In this document: in pieces, positions 33,490 through 45,879 of the stretch
Layout: the number at the start of each line of letters is the position of its first letter
How positions within the stretch are numbered: position 1 is the stretch's first letter
Assembly: GCF_000143415.4 (NCBI RefSeq)
Contig: NW_003314312.1
Span: forward strand, 379,159 to 443,158
Reading direction: 5' to 3'
Length of the DNA stretch: 64,000 nt
DNA from: Selaginella moellendorffii
Lineage: Eukaryota > Streptophyta > Lycopodiopsida > Selaginellales > Selaginellaceae
Made by a program: the position numbers and the translations under genes
Notes under the pieces: generated by a model
What the model saw: only the letters and a program-made list of their open reading frames with translations
Told to the model about the DNA's origin: nothing
Database searches by the model: none

Positions 33490-36400
33490 AGATCGACGTC
33501 CTCGTCGATGCATACTCGAGTCTAGAATACCGCCAAGGAAACAACTCCAGAAAAAGTTCACGATACTCACACTATGTGAGAAATGCACCAACTTAAATGA
33601 GTTAGGGGTAACCTCTTTGTCTAACACAGATGCACTACCAGCTCAGACACCTTTTGGCCGTCGCCGACAAGGAAATGACCAATAGAGTCAGCCACCCTTG
33701 CTTCTCTAGGTGTCACCCAGCTACAAAAGTGTGATACACTCTGCTCGCAGGGTCATAGAGAGAGAAGCCAAAGGCCCCAACTCTCATGAGCAAAGAAACT
33801 AAACCCGTCGGTAAGGTTTAGATAGACTACTATAAATAGGCAATTAGAGTTGTTTACACGGTCACGCCCTTTTAACGGAATAAGGAACATTGACAGAGAG
33901 GCGGGTTATGTGATCAGTCGACAGTAGCTACCCCATGACTAGAGATTTCACCATGCACACGAAGTGTCGAAGCCAGTCTGCGTATACTGGCCCAAACTCA
34001 AAGATTAATAGATGGACAATATCAAAGTCATAGACAAAGATATCTGAGAGACTTAATTATCAGTGAATAAATCTTAGATGAGAACACAAAAGTAGTTCAA
34101 TTAAGTTATCATCCGATAAACTAGTATTATAGTATAAGAACCACCAAGATCATCACTATTGGAAAACATAGGATTCACCATCCAACAAAATGTAATAGCA
34201 AGTATATCATCAAGTAAACTCAATAACAAAACCTAACTATTAAAGATTGCAGATAGAATGCCAAACAACTTACAAAAGATAACTTAAAGAACACAAAGTA
34301 TCATTGACTGGTAAGCAAAATGCTTGCGAATGTATCACCCAAAGGAAATAACATCCTAATCTATCAGAACTAACTCGAGCAACAATTAACAAAACAGAAT
34401 GAATGTGATATGACCAACAAACACTTAGTCATGCTAACCATTGCATAAGCTAATCTGAATAGATCCCGGTCAACAATACCAAGGAACTAGAGTTGCTCAA
34501 GCAAGTGTCAGCAACATCCTATCGATATCTCAAACACAAGAGACCAATCCAGAGCAAACCACAAAGAACATGTGGTATTGCGAAAAGCCAAAAGCCATCA
34601 AAGAGAACAACTAACTATCATGAAAGATCATTAATCATCCCATCAATGTAGTGATACATAATTATTGTTGAAAAAAGAATCCACCATCCCAAAGAACAAC
34701 AAATCATTCTAAATCAACAATAATCAAACAAAACCTTTGATAAAGATAATCAACTACCCTAGATGATAGTCAATCATCGCTAATGATTGCCAAAATGCAA
34801 AATATTAACTTCATCGAAGCTAATGAGCCAGAATGCCGTCCCCAACAACTTCTAACAAATGGAACAATGAGCATGAAAACTCAAAGAACCAAAAGCTCAA
34901 AGAAGCCTATAGCCAAGTCTTGCTTAATAATGATCACGAGTTTCACATGAACTAATTTCAATGCTAAAGAAGAAATCATGGTACAACCCACAATATCTTC
35001 CTCAATATATCTATAAGCTAAACTTCATAATGCTAGAGCTAATGAAGAGCATATTTGCATCAATCTAAAAGCTAAGCATAACGAAACTATGCTCAATAAG
35101 TGATCATCTAATCGATCCTTCATAAATCCATCTATAACAAGACGTAACTCACTTCATAACAAGCACATAAAGAAACATCAATGATCAATATATTTCAATT
35201 CAAATCCAAGAAGGATTCAAACATCTTCTATATCAATCACTAATTCTTCATCTCGTAAAGTTAGTGTTGTCCATGACTAAATCACTTTTCAAGGGAAAGC
35301 TAAAGCTCATCCCCTACTAAACAATCTCGTTTAGAACACAACTAACTCAACTTGCCACTTAGTTCATTTGAACGTCAATACAGTTGCTAACTAGCAAATG
35401 CACGAATGCTAACAACACAAAGCCATAACCAAATCATCAACACTATCTTCATCGAGACTAATGAAACTCAATATCAATCCTATGGAGAGACATCTCATTT
35501 CACTCAAACCTCAACATCACAATGTTAATGACAAGGCATCACTTCAATGCCATCAGCACCATAACAAAGCTAGAAGAAAGCAAGAGTGAATCACCACTCA
35601 AAACTCTCTTGCAACCAAGTTAACCATAGTCGAAGATACTTTATTCAATATCTGAGACTAAACCTTAAAGAATACCCAATTACAGATAACACATCATCAA
35701 GGAAAATGATTCACCACATCCAAGACTCAATGAAATCCAACACTATGAACTAAATGCAACCAAATGATATCGACAGAGGTAGAGTCGACATGCCAACATG
35801 GAAAACCCATGTAAGTCTAATGACATGATCCTCCGCAACACCGTCTGGTTAAGCAAGCAAACCACTGCTAAATCTTCATCGAGTGAAGCAAGTGTCAAAA
35901 ATCCTTGACAAAGTCTACAAGTAATCATTAATTCGCAAAACAACCAACAATCACCTTTCAATTTGCCTTCACAAGACCCAAACACTAAACTCATGCCATT
36001 GAGTTACACACTTGTCCAATATGAACATAATACCCCAAGTACAAGATAAAGGTTCATGGGCAAGCACGAACTAATTAAAGTCAATTTCCTGGGTGTCTCC
36101 AACACTTTACATTGCACATATTGTGCAACCTTACTTCCCCATCCTAGAAAGTTCTCCACTTGAGGGCATCATCATCCTTTCTTCGATTTTGTGCCACATT
36201 TGGCACTAAGTTTCAGTTATCATAATTTGTGCTAAAGCTGTTCATGGCCCCATCATTTGGCTACCTTACCGCTCCCACCCTTAGAATTTGGGAATCCATC
36301 CTTGGAAACACATTGTCTTTCCCACAATTCGTTAGCACTCAACACCTTAGTGTTCTTGGCCTAACTTTGCCATCTAGATTCTTTTCCATGATTCCTATGG

Positions 36401-39400
36401 CTCTTTTCTTAGCCACTAGTCTTTTGCTCCTATCCTTGATTGTTGCACCTAGCAACATAGGATCGCTACCTCCATTCTCGAGGTATCTTTTTGGTTCCAT
36501 AGCAAACACTTTGCTTTGCCAAGCCCAGAGGGTGTTCACCCCTAGTACGTCTCTTTAACATTTTCTATTGTGGGCTTTATCCACGGCCCAACTTTGAGAC
36601 CCTCCCATAGATCTTTTATAGAGACTACTTTCTTCGGACTTCCTATGCCATCGCATTGACATAGTTCATTTTCCTTAAGTGTTCTTCCCACTTGGTCACC
36701 TTGACCAAACCACACTATCATCCATAATTCCAATCAACACTTTAAACTTGGAACTTTATCCCTTAACCTCACAAGGACCTTGTCCTTATTTTAGCCATAA
36801 GATCACCTAGTGATCTAACCTTGGCACTTTAACAGGTTTGCTAATAGGTACTAGGTCTTCCAGACCTTTAAGTTGTTCACCGGGCATCCCCCACACTTGG
36901 CGGTGCACCCAAGCCAGCCCTTCCGGCCAAGGGTCCATAGCAACTAAGACTGGGTGTCCCCATCTCATTCACCACGTCCTTGGTGCCCTTTGCACCAAAG
37001 TGTTCAAGTTATATATGTTGAGCCACACTAAAAAATCTAACCGTGTATCATGACTCCAGGGCATCCCCCGCTTAGTGGTGTGCCCAAGCTAGTCTCCTTA
37101 CTAAGAGTCCATGACCACCGAAAAATGAGTGTCCTCATATTCCAAACCATCACCGCGCCCTAGTGAGTTGGGACTTGAACCTAAGCACTAGAGGGTCGGG
37201 ACTCGAACCCAACCTCTATATATGCATGTACGGACGGCATCGCATTGGATGCCTGTCGTGACTCCCCACGCCGATGCACTAACATTTACTTAAAGTGCGC
37301 TATAGATCACAGCTTAGGAACCTAGTTCCATTGCACTGCCTAGTCCTTTCACTCGACAAGTCTGTGATCATGCATAGACTCCTCCATGCTTGGCCCCATG
37401 AGCCACTCTTTTGAAGTTGGCTCCTTCAACTAGGATATTCGTTCCCCCGACTTGCCAATCTCACTTAGCAAGTCATCCGACCACCGTAGCATGGTTCATA
37501 CATAAGCGTGAAAGTCCTTAACCATCAACTTTCGTTCAAAGCCCTCTCTTTGAACACTTGGGAATTACTTCCCTAACTTTGATAGCCTTGCCTCTTGGCA
37601 AGCTTCAAGACCACGCTTCTGCTACACCACTCTGATTTCGCGTGCTCCATAAACCATTTACACTTGGATTTCTACGTACTTATCTATCTAGTTTAACGTG
37701 GACAATCCCATATTTTTGACTCTCCATGGCATCCCGGTCGCTAGTAACAACATGCTTGAGTGCTCACTTGATTCTTCACTCCCAACTTGCATAACCACCC
37801 TTGGTTATGCCTGTCAATTCCTATGATTTAGTTATATCCTTTCACTACTTGTCTTTTTGCTTTATACCTTTCCTTCAGTTATTCTCCTTCAGACTAGAAA
37901 GGTAACTTTGCACTTTCTACCATGCTTTGGCAAGTATCCATAGGGATGAACCTACTCGATAGCCTAAGGAGTGGTTCCTCAATTCGGGTTTGCTCACCTT
38001 GTAATCCCATACACTGGGATTACTGTTGCTATTTAGGGGCATTTATATGTCCATCACTAACTTTGCCAAAATTATTTTTGGCTTTGTCCAATTTGGGTCG
38101 ACAGACTTCTCCTGTCTCCGCAACCTTGGACATTTGGATAGGACCTCCTATCCATCATTTGCTAGGGACTTTGTCCCTTGGGCATTATCTATTGCCCTCA
38201 TAACACCAAACACCTCCTCTTGGTGTTCTAGAGTGTTTGGGTGTCCTAATGATGGCCTCTCTGACAATGAGCATTCTTTTTTTCAACATTGACTTACTAT
38301 ATTGCAACATAAGCAATTTATCCCCCATAAGGGTATATCTAACCTCTTTATCCCAATAAGAAGTCTTAAGTAGTTGCCTTCTACCAGTTTAATGAATTAT
38401 TTTGCACCTTTTGCTTAGTTGTCTTATAGTTGTCAAGTCTTACAACTCATTGCTGGTGCTTCCACACCTCCATCATTACCTGGGTCACCACACTCTAACC
38501 GCATGCCTTCCAGCTTAGGCTATGCCATTCTCATTTCCATTGGGATTCCTTTGGAAGGGGTTCTCATAAACCCACCAACTTGACCTCAAGGCAGCATGCC
38601 TTGGCACATTCGGTGTTTCCACACCATTGGCTTCACGAGTCTACCTCTATGACACTTTTTACTTCTGTCTAGGTCCTTGCCAAGACTAATACGGTTGTCT
38701 CTTATGCCAATTATCCATTAGCACTGCACCATAGAGATTACGCATAACTTTGTCTCAAAGTTGTGTTCTTCCGGGAAACTCTTTCCCACGACTTTAGCAT
38801 GGCACATTTTGCCACAATGAGATACCCACGGTTCTCATGCTTGGATCTTAAGATCCTCCCCATCCTTCGTGGGGCATAGTACACCTCAGTCTAAATGCTT
38901 TTTTCCCAATCTCTTAGGGTCATTCCTTGACTCTATTCGCATTTTTGGACTTCACTAATTTGACGACCTATAAAGTCTCATTTTTGAGGTGCCAACTCGT
39001 TAGAATACAACTTCTTGTATTCATGTCCTACCCATAAGGACCATCTTTGCAAGTGTTACTTTAACACTTTATTATTTTCAGTTCTCTGTGGGCTACCTTT
39101 GCCCCTTAGGACTATCCGTCCATATGATGAGAATACCGACTCATCCTTTGAGCACACCCCAATTCCTTAGGTTTGTTTCAGCATTTATAAAAGGTAGCCC
39201 CGGCTACCATTTCAAGGACTCGTGTCTTTATCCGTACTTGACCCCTCACAGTCGTCAATCTCGATCTCACATTCATGAGCACCAGCCTCAACTATGTAAG
39301 GATAATCTTGTGACTCCTTTATTGTTTTGGAGTCTCTATCTTCCCCGTGATCCCAACTATAGTTGGTTACCACAACTACCTTAGTTAGTTTGCTAAGCCA

Positions 39401-39649
39401 AATGCTCATCCAGATCACATCCTCAACTCTCTGAGGGAAATCTATACTATTCCCAAGATCCCAAAGTTGTTCCCTTACTGGCCCTTTTCCATCCACCACA
39501 TTGTGCACAAGTTCATGTATGAATTTGAGTGGAGAGCCATGTCCTCTCGACGTGCTACTCCTTGCGGATAAGTCCATACCTAGGACCTTCAAATTCCAAT
39601 ACAAGTGGTGATATACTTGGCCACCAATAAGAGTCAGATTAAGGAACAA
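33490..39649 (-). mobile_element. Internal region of LTR element(s), non-coding or decayed
   Basis: No pol, gag or integrase frame longer than about 160 codons is present. Composition changes from A-rich (34-36 kb) to CT-rich (36-39.6 kb). The B-type polypurine tract lies at one end and a primer-binding site next to an A LTR at the other, so two elements are probably fused here. This is typical of large non-autonomous retroelement derivatives. Confidence 0.55.
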
Positions 39650-39663
39650 CTCTGATACCAAGT
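39650..39663 (-). other. Primer-binding site, LTR A element
   Basis: Minus-strand CTTGGTATCAGAG follows the LTR end TTACA. It matches the initiator-Met tRNA primer site (TGGTATCAGAGC) usual in plant LTR elements. Confidence 0.8.
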
Positions 39664-41136
39664 TGTAAGCGACTAAATTTTTCCATTCTATTTTAGTCAC
39701 TTAACCATACCTCCAACCACTTGGAGGAGTCTCATTCACAACCTCTATAAATCCAATTCCGGACTTGGGGCTTGCTCGCCCCGAGAATGGCATCCATGCC
39801 ACTCAACCTTTGCACTTGGTCCAAGTGCTCCACGTGTCCGATCCCATGACTGACACTCCAAGGTACCACCGATATATCAGCCCATTATGCTAATGCCATG
39901 CCCCTTCACCTTGGTCACACTAGTGGTCTAACACCACCTGCATCACAGTTCTGTCTCTCAAAGACTGGCTCATCCATCCATGAGTGATCGTCCCAAATCC
40001 ACTCCTTAGCATCCTTAGGATGCCCACAGACTTGGGGAATATTACCTTCCCTATTATCTCCTTTCCGGTCCTCACCAAGTCCCTTTCTGTGCATGGCCAG
40101 GCTCGTCAACACTGCCACTGGATCAAGGCCCACTGGCCCGACCATTAAGTCCCACGGTCCTCTGGGACTTCCTCACCATGTGACTGTGTCCTTGGTCACC
40201 ACAGCAGAGGGCTACTCCTCTTCTTTTCCACAGTCTGGGACTTTGGGACAACATTTCGGAACACCGTGGCCCTACGTGGGCCTCATGGGTACTCTCCCCG
40301 CCTTCTGCCTTTGGGTGCTCTAGCCATGGGCTTAGAACGAGGTTCCATTGAGCCATGCCTAGTATCCAAGTAGGTAGTGCCACCCACACTTGTATTGGGA
40401 GCATTGACCATTCGATCTCTCGGGGGAACTAAAGCCGACTCTTGAACACTTCACCAAGCTACCCCGCTTGTCGATCCATATTCACTCTAGTCTTGGACTT
40501 CCCAGTGGTCAGCTCATCACCTAACACTAGGTATGGCCTTCTTGGGCCAAATTGGCCTTTCCTGGCCAAACTGGCTCCACTGAGCTCCAACCCCCACACT
40601 CTCCTTACTATAATTTTGGAACCCCCTGCAGCCCCCCCCCCCCCCTAGGGGACGATCGCTTTGGGCTTTCACCCAATTGCCTGTAGTAGTATTCGGACTC
40701 GGACTCGGACACGGTCTCGGTCTCAGTCTCGGTCCTGGTTCCATCTCAGACTCCATCTCAGGTCCATCTCGGACTCCATCTCGGACTCCATCTCGGGTCC
40801 ATCTCGGGTCCATCTTGGACTCCATCTTGAGTCCATCTTGGGTCCATCTCGGACACCGTCTCGGGTCCACCTTGGACTCCATCTCGGACTCCATCTCGGA
40901 CTCCGTCTCGGGTCCATCTTGGACTCCGTCTCAGATCCATCTCGGGTCCACCTCGGACACTTCCATGTGTCATGTTTTGGTCCTCTTGTGTCCTTTTTCT
41001 AGAGGCTCACTCATTGCTCGCTTCGTGCTTGTTCCTCGAGCACTTCGTTGGGAGTTCCACTCCCGCTCTTGACCTTTCAAGTCGGAGTTTTTAGTCCAAA
41101 CGTGTTACGCTCGTTTGGTTTTCGTTTCAGCCACTA
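39664..41136 (-). mobile_element. Family A LTR (5' LTR, minus), main part
   Basis: Collinear with the reverse complement of 31070-32829 (shorter minisatellite). It breaks off at 41136 and resumes at 52848-52901, where it ends TGTGAGACAC. The break is the insertion point of the 11.7 kb TIR element, with ACTA present at both edges. A primer-binding site abuts the 39664 end. Confidence 0.88.
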
Positions 41137-42746
41137 AAGCTCTATTTTGTTAAAGTGGGATTTATTCAGTAAAATGGGACTAGGTACAAATTTTCAAGTA
41201 TTTGAAAATGACGTGAAATTATATGTTTTTTGTCCAGGGGCTAGACATATCTGGGGCATGGTGACTAGCGCAGTGACTTTGTGTCTAGACTGAGTCCATC
41301 TGGTTGTATAATAAATCTCATTGTCAAGGTGAACAAGCCGAATCTGAAGCTAAAGAAGAGCGATGGCATGCGCGCACACACTATTTGTTTGTTCATTGAG
41401 CGTGTGGTGAGCTTTCCAAGATGAACATCATTCCTATTAGCCAGACATATAACTTAATGGTGAGAACATTTAGATATTATTCAATGTTATCTTTTTCTAA
41501 CGAATCTAATTGTGAAGGTGTAGCAAGAGGCATTGCTAGTCTGGAGAAGTCATTTAACTCATTTGACCCTTAGTGTATTTTCATGAAACTAAATAACATT
41601 CATATTATTAAGGAATTTCTCTAGTACCTTTTTTTTACGACATAGAGGCTTGCATTTCTTTCAAAGGTGATTTAGTAAAAGGCCTGAGGGCACATGCCAT
41701 TCTATTTCTCAGACCGGTATTAAGATATACTAGTGCAAAGGGAAAAAGGTATTTGGTGATCAAGTAAATGGCATGAGGGCACATGCCATTATAAGCCTAA
41801 GCGCTAGTGGACACCTCCTTTTTGGTACTCTCAGCGGTACTATCATCCTTCTCCGGGTCAGTTGTTTTGCTTTGGATTGTTGTCTCTGACGTTACTGGGG
41901 CGTTCTTGATAGTTGTTAATGTTGCCGTTTGTTCAGAAAAATGATCACCTGGAGTATAGTACGGGGAGTTTGGAAGACTTATTATTCTACATCTTCACCT
42001 ATCTCCTTCTCCGTCTCCTTTTCTGCCTCACTTACAGATTTTGTGCTTGCCATGAGAACGCTCTTCACCCTAAAATATGGAGTTCGTTGTGTTATAAAAG
42101 GAAACCAACACACACGCTGCAAGGGAATGATGGTACATAAAGCACGTAAGCCCACAATATGGGTTTATGTGCTATTAATATGGGCCATACGCCATATTAT
42201 TAAATTTATGCACGTGTGATTGGTAAATGCATATGTCACATCATCTTTGTTTTACCTCACACACTATATCAGGCCTAATGAACCATATCACATGTGCGCA
42301 CATGCTATATATATGGAGAAGTATTATGCAAGGATAGAAAAATTCAATGCATGATTGTGGAGAGCAATGGCATGAAGCCACATGCTAAATAACATTTTAG
42401 AGAAAGAATTAAAATAGAAACATACAAACAGTACTGAGTGGACCAAGACTTAGAAGTGCACAATTGAATGAGGTATTTCTAATAAATATTTCACTCACCT
42501 CATATAGGAATGGCTACCACTCTCAAATGGCGTATCGCCTCATGCCATCACCTCGTAATTTGTTATAACAATCCGATAAATTCATATTCGGCTTGTTCAC
42601 CTTGAACTTTAAGTAAGATTTGCTAGAACAACTAAGAATTTATACTTGTTATTTGTATCATCTCACCTAGGAATGGCGTAAGGCCACATGCCATCACGCC
42701 TCCTCTGATTCAGATTAAAATACATTAGAAACTTAGTAAAGGAATA
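41137..42746. other. Non-coding left arm of the TIR element
   Basis: No supported gene. It contains palindrome copies at 41681, 41767, 42366, 42526 and 42672, the 18 bp inverted repeat pair, and the 3' flank of the transposase-like gene. Small frames at 41913-42219 have no recognisable content. Confidence 0.6.
41323..42605. repeat. 18 bp inverted repeat pair in the left part of the TIR element
   Basis: AAGGTGAACAAGCCGAAT at about 41326-41343 recurs inverted as ATTCGGCTTGTTCACCTT at about 42588-42605. Both lie in non-coding DNA. Confidence 0.85.
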
Positions 42747-45709
42747 TTAATGAATCTCACCTTGAACCCGGGTTATGAATGCTCTTGCTGCATCTCTTGC
42801 ATGGTCTGGCAAGGTGATGGTGGCACTCTGCTTCCGCATCCAACCATGCACAACATTATCCACCGATATGCTCATGCTGGGATCCCTTGGATTCAGCACC
42901 CATCTCTTTTCTAGGCAACCCTTCATATATCCGGAACTTGGCTTGAACCACTCCACAGTTACATTGAAGGAGTTAGTTTCCGCGTCCTCCTCTGCATCAG
43001 TGATGCAGCGCCCCACCCATATTATTTGTTTTTTATTACTGGGTCTGACAAGCACGACCATTCCTTTGCAGACCTATACTGGATTGAATGCTGAATCCGG
43101 CTTCTTGTTCCTCGGCCCGCAATAGTGATCCTCAACATCGTTATCTGTCACTGCATTTCCAGAGGACATTGTTCCGCTACTATCTGGTGCTCTGGGTTCT
43201 GGCCAAAAGGACTCTTCCAATTCTTCATATACAACCGGCCCATTTTGGATAGCAGATATAATCTTCTCCCAGTATTCGAGCAAAGGCTTGCACCTCTGAA
43301 AATAGGATTCTCCACCAAACACCAACCCCCTCTTCCAGAAGGCAATATGCTATCTAATCCCGGCCACTATACTTTCCTGGTCTTTGAGTCCATCCGGGTG
43401 CATCGGCCGTGGGGAACCCTGAGGAATCATAGGTTCCCCAGTTATGGGATCTCTCTTGAAGAGTTCAATGCCGTCCACTGGCAGCCACACTGTGTCCCAT
43501 TCTCTCATCTTGTACCTCATCACTAGAGCACCATCACGCATGCTGAAATGAAACTGAAAAGGCTTGGAGTGGCCAATCAGCGTTTCGGATCCATCCCTGA
43601 TGTAGCCTCTTACAAACCCCTTAAAGTCTGGAACCTCTGTCACAAGTGCAACTTCAACAGTGCCTTTGATGCAATTTTGGAATTCATCGTAGAGTTGTGG
43701 GAGGGTGAGGACATTGGATCGCCGGAGGGACTCTACCAAGTGACTGAACATGGCATCGACGTCTTCATGAGTGTGCCCAACCATGAGAAAGCCAAGTGTA
43801 ACCGTTTCAAATATGCCTTTGGCAACAAGCATCGCCAAGTACGCGAAGATGTACATGTTTTTGTTCTCACTGCCAACATTGTTTGTTTGGAGCAGAAGAT
43901 GGGGTGGAAGGCCACATCGGCCGCAAGAACTTCCTTGAGATTCTGCTTTGTTTGGATGAGGCTGTGCATTCACCGGGCGACCAGCCTCGTCGAAATGGCA
44001 TGAGGCCTCACGTGATAACCCTACAATCTGATGGCTAACATATTCACTGGGATGGCATGGGGCCCCACGCGATACTGCAAGCCTTTACTCCTCCTCCAGC
44101 TGAACCCTGTATGGGGTTCAATCGACAAGGGCCTTATGCAAGGGTTGGCCGTTCAGCTCAGTCTGCGCACTTTGCAGAGACCTGAAGTGTTTTGCTAGGG
44201 ACGCAATCATCATGTTTGCACCCCCGCCACCCCATAGAGGTACAAAGAAGTTCCCATAGTTCTGGGCACCATGCCCATGAGCGATTATGCCAAACAGAGA
44301 CACAGACAGCTGCATGGATGAAGAGATTGCCTTGGGGGCAGGATTGAGTCGAGGTAAGCACGTCTTTTTCTGGTCCATTTTGTCGTGGATGATGCAGAGG
44401 TAAGAGTTAGGTCTCTCCATGGAGAGAATCCTGTTATGATAATATGCAGTCTTGCAGCTTCTCTGCTCGATGTTGTGGTCGAGCCGCCTTCTAACCAACG
44501 TCTCTCGCTCTTGAGTGATGCAAGAATTCTTCGACAAAGCCATTTTGATAGCAGTGCACTCGTCACACTTTGAAAAGCTAGAGTACTTTCTTATACTCAC
44601 ATCCCTGAACCTGTTGCTCCATAATCTACTAAATCTAGATTGGCTCAGCTTCCTGTAGCCATTACTCTGGAGTTCCCGATTCACATCTTCCAATATGGCC
44701 CCCTTGGTATACATGGAAGGGAGAACTTGTTGGGTGTCTCGTGTTCCATCTTCCAAGAGGCGGGTTTTATGTGGTTGCTGCTCGCTACATGTCTCGACAA
44801 ACCTCTTGAAGATTGCCTCTCCATATACAACATGACCCCTGGTTTTGTGCGTACCGTTGTTCCCATGGACTGCCTGTTGAACCCTTTGTTCCTCGAACTC
44901 AATTTTGATTCTATAGAATGTGGTTCGAGGGACTCCATAAATGATTCTCCATGCCTTCATGCAAACCAAACCCCTCTGGAAGACCATGCCCCCCACCTGA
45001 TGTTCTGAAGCATCAACAGATGACCGTAATGCCTCATACACAAAATTGCGAGCTGCCTTCTAGGACAATGTTTTGTATCTTGCTCTCTCCTCTTCAATAG
45101 CATCCCAATCAGCATGTTGACAGCACCTCCTCTTGCAACAAGCAACTGTCGAGACCATTCGAACCTCCATCGCCATTTTCTGCCTTTTCGGTTCGTTGCT
45201 CAGATCCCTTTGGCTGCGCTTTAGGAAGGTGTACTTTCTTTTCCTATGAAGAGATGTTCTGTCATCAGTTGTAGTGGTGTTTGATTGTGAATCCTTCACA
45301 TTCTCAAATACTAAGTGCCTCAATTTCCACCGCACAATGCTTCCAATAGTCAGACTGTTTTCTTCTGTGTCAACAACCTCTAAAATCGCAACTCCAATAT
45401 CATCCCAGCCCAATTCTTGATTAGCAACCACATCTCTTGGATCGACAACTGTGGCTAAGCCCTCAGCTACCACCTCCCCCTCGGGGTTGTTTAGAAACAC
45501 CTTTGCCTGAATCTATGTAGCATGGTTCTTAAGATCCACAGAGGGAACATGTGTCGCACTTGCGAAGGCCATTCTGGAGGCCCCCACATTCGCCAGTGAG
45601 TCCGGCCTCGATTGTCACACCTCCATTCGGCTTCAAATGGTAAGTCTTTTAGGCCAAGTAGAAAATGGCATGAGGCCACATGCCATTCAGTAGCAACATT
45701 GGCATGCAC
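42747..45709 (-). pseudogene. Transposase-like gene (RNase-H-like, DUF7869-type), decayed
   Basis: Open stretches in order on the minus strand are 45709-45491, 45512-45063, 45059-44118, 43973-43350, 43347-43074 and 43061-42747. Recognisable parts are VVAEGLATVVDP with LGWDDIGVAILEV; CCKRRCCQHADWDAIEEERARY (Cys cluster); FSKCDECTAIK; and CIIHDKMDQKKTCLPRL. After these come QTNNVGSENKN, FLMVGHTHEDVDAMFSHL and a C-terminal domain with VLVRPSNKKQIIWVG..WF.P. This order fits large transposon-borne proteins whose D-rich motifs resemble an RNase H-fold nuclease; the family name is from memory. In-frame stops at 45060 (TAG), 44118 (TGA) and 43350 (TAG), and Asn where Asp-Asn is expected (QTNN), indicate an inactive copy. 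Confidence 0.68.
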
Positions 45710-45824
45710 CGATTGGGCTCTCGAGTGCAGTCCGGTTACAGATGGCGTGTAGTCTCACGCCATCTTAGGATGCAGCCTCAAGACATCTGATGCAGTGGTG
45801 AATGGCGTGTGGCCTCATGTTATT
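45664..45824. promoter_or_regulatory. Cluster of three palindromes between the divergent genes
   Basis: Copies at 45664-45687 (near-perfect), 45741-45764 and 45801-45824 lie between the transposase-like and ParB/MTase-like coding regions. This is the expected position for a shared promoter or operator, though some may be in 5' exons or introns. Confidence 0.5.
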
Positions 45825-45879
45825 TCCAGTTGCTAGCTTTTCATCTGTCAGCTCTAATTGTTGTGCATTTCTGAACAGG

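Noticed and set aside
36229-39700. ORFs of 60-160 codons in the retroelement interior
   Set aside because: None shows gag, protease, RT, RNase H or integrase motifs.
40517-41072. Repetitive ORFs on both strands
   Set aside because: Same minisatellite in another copy of the LTR.
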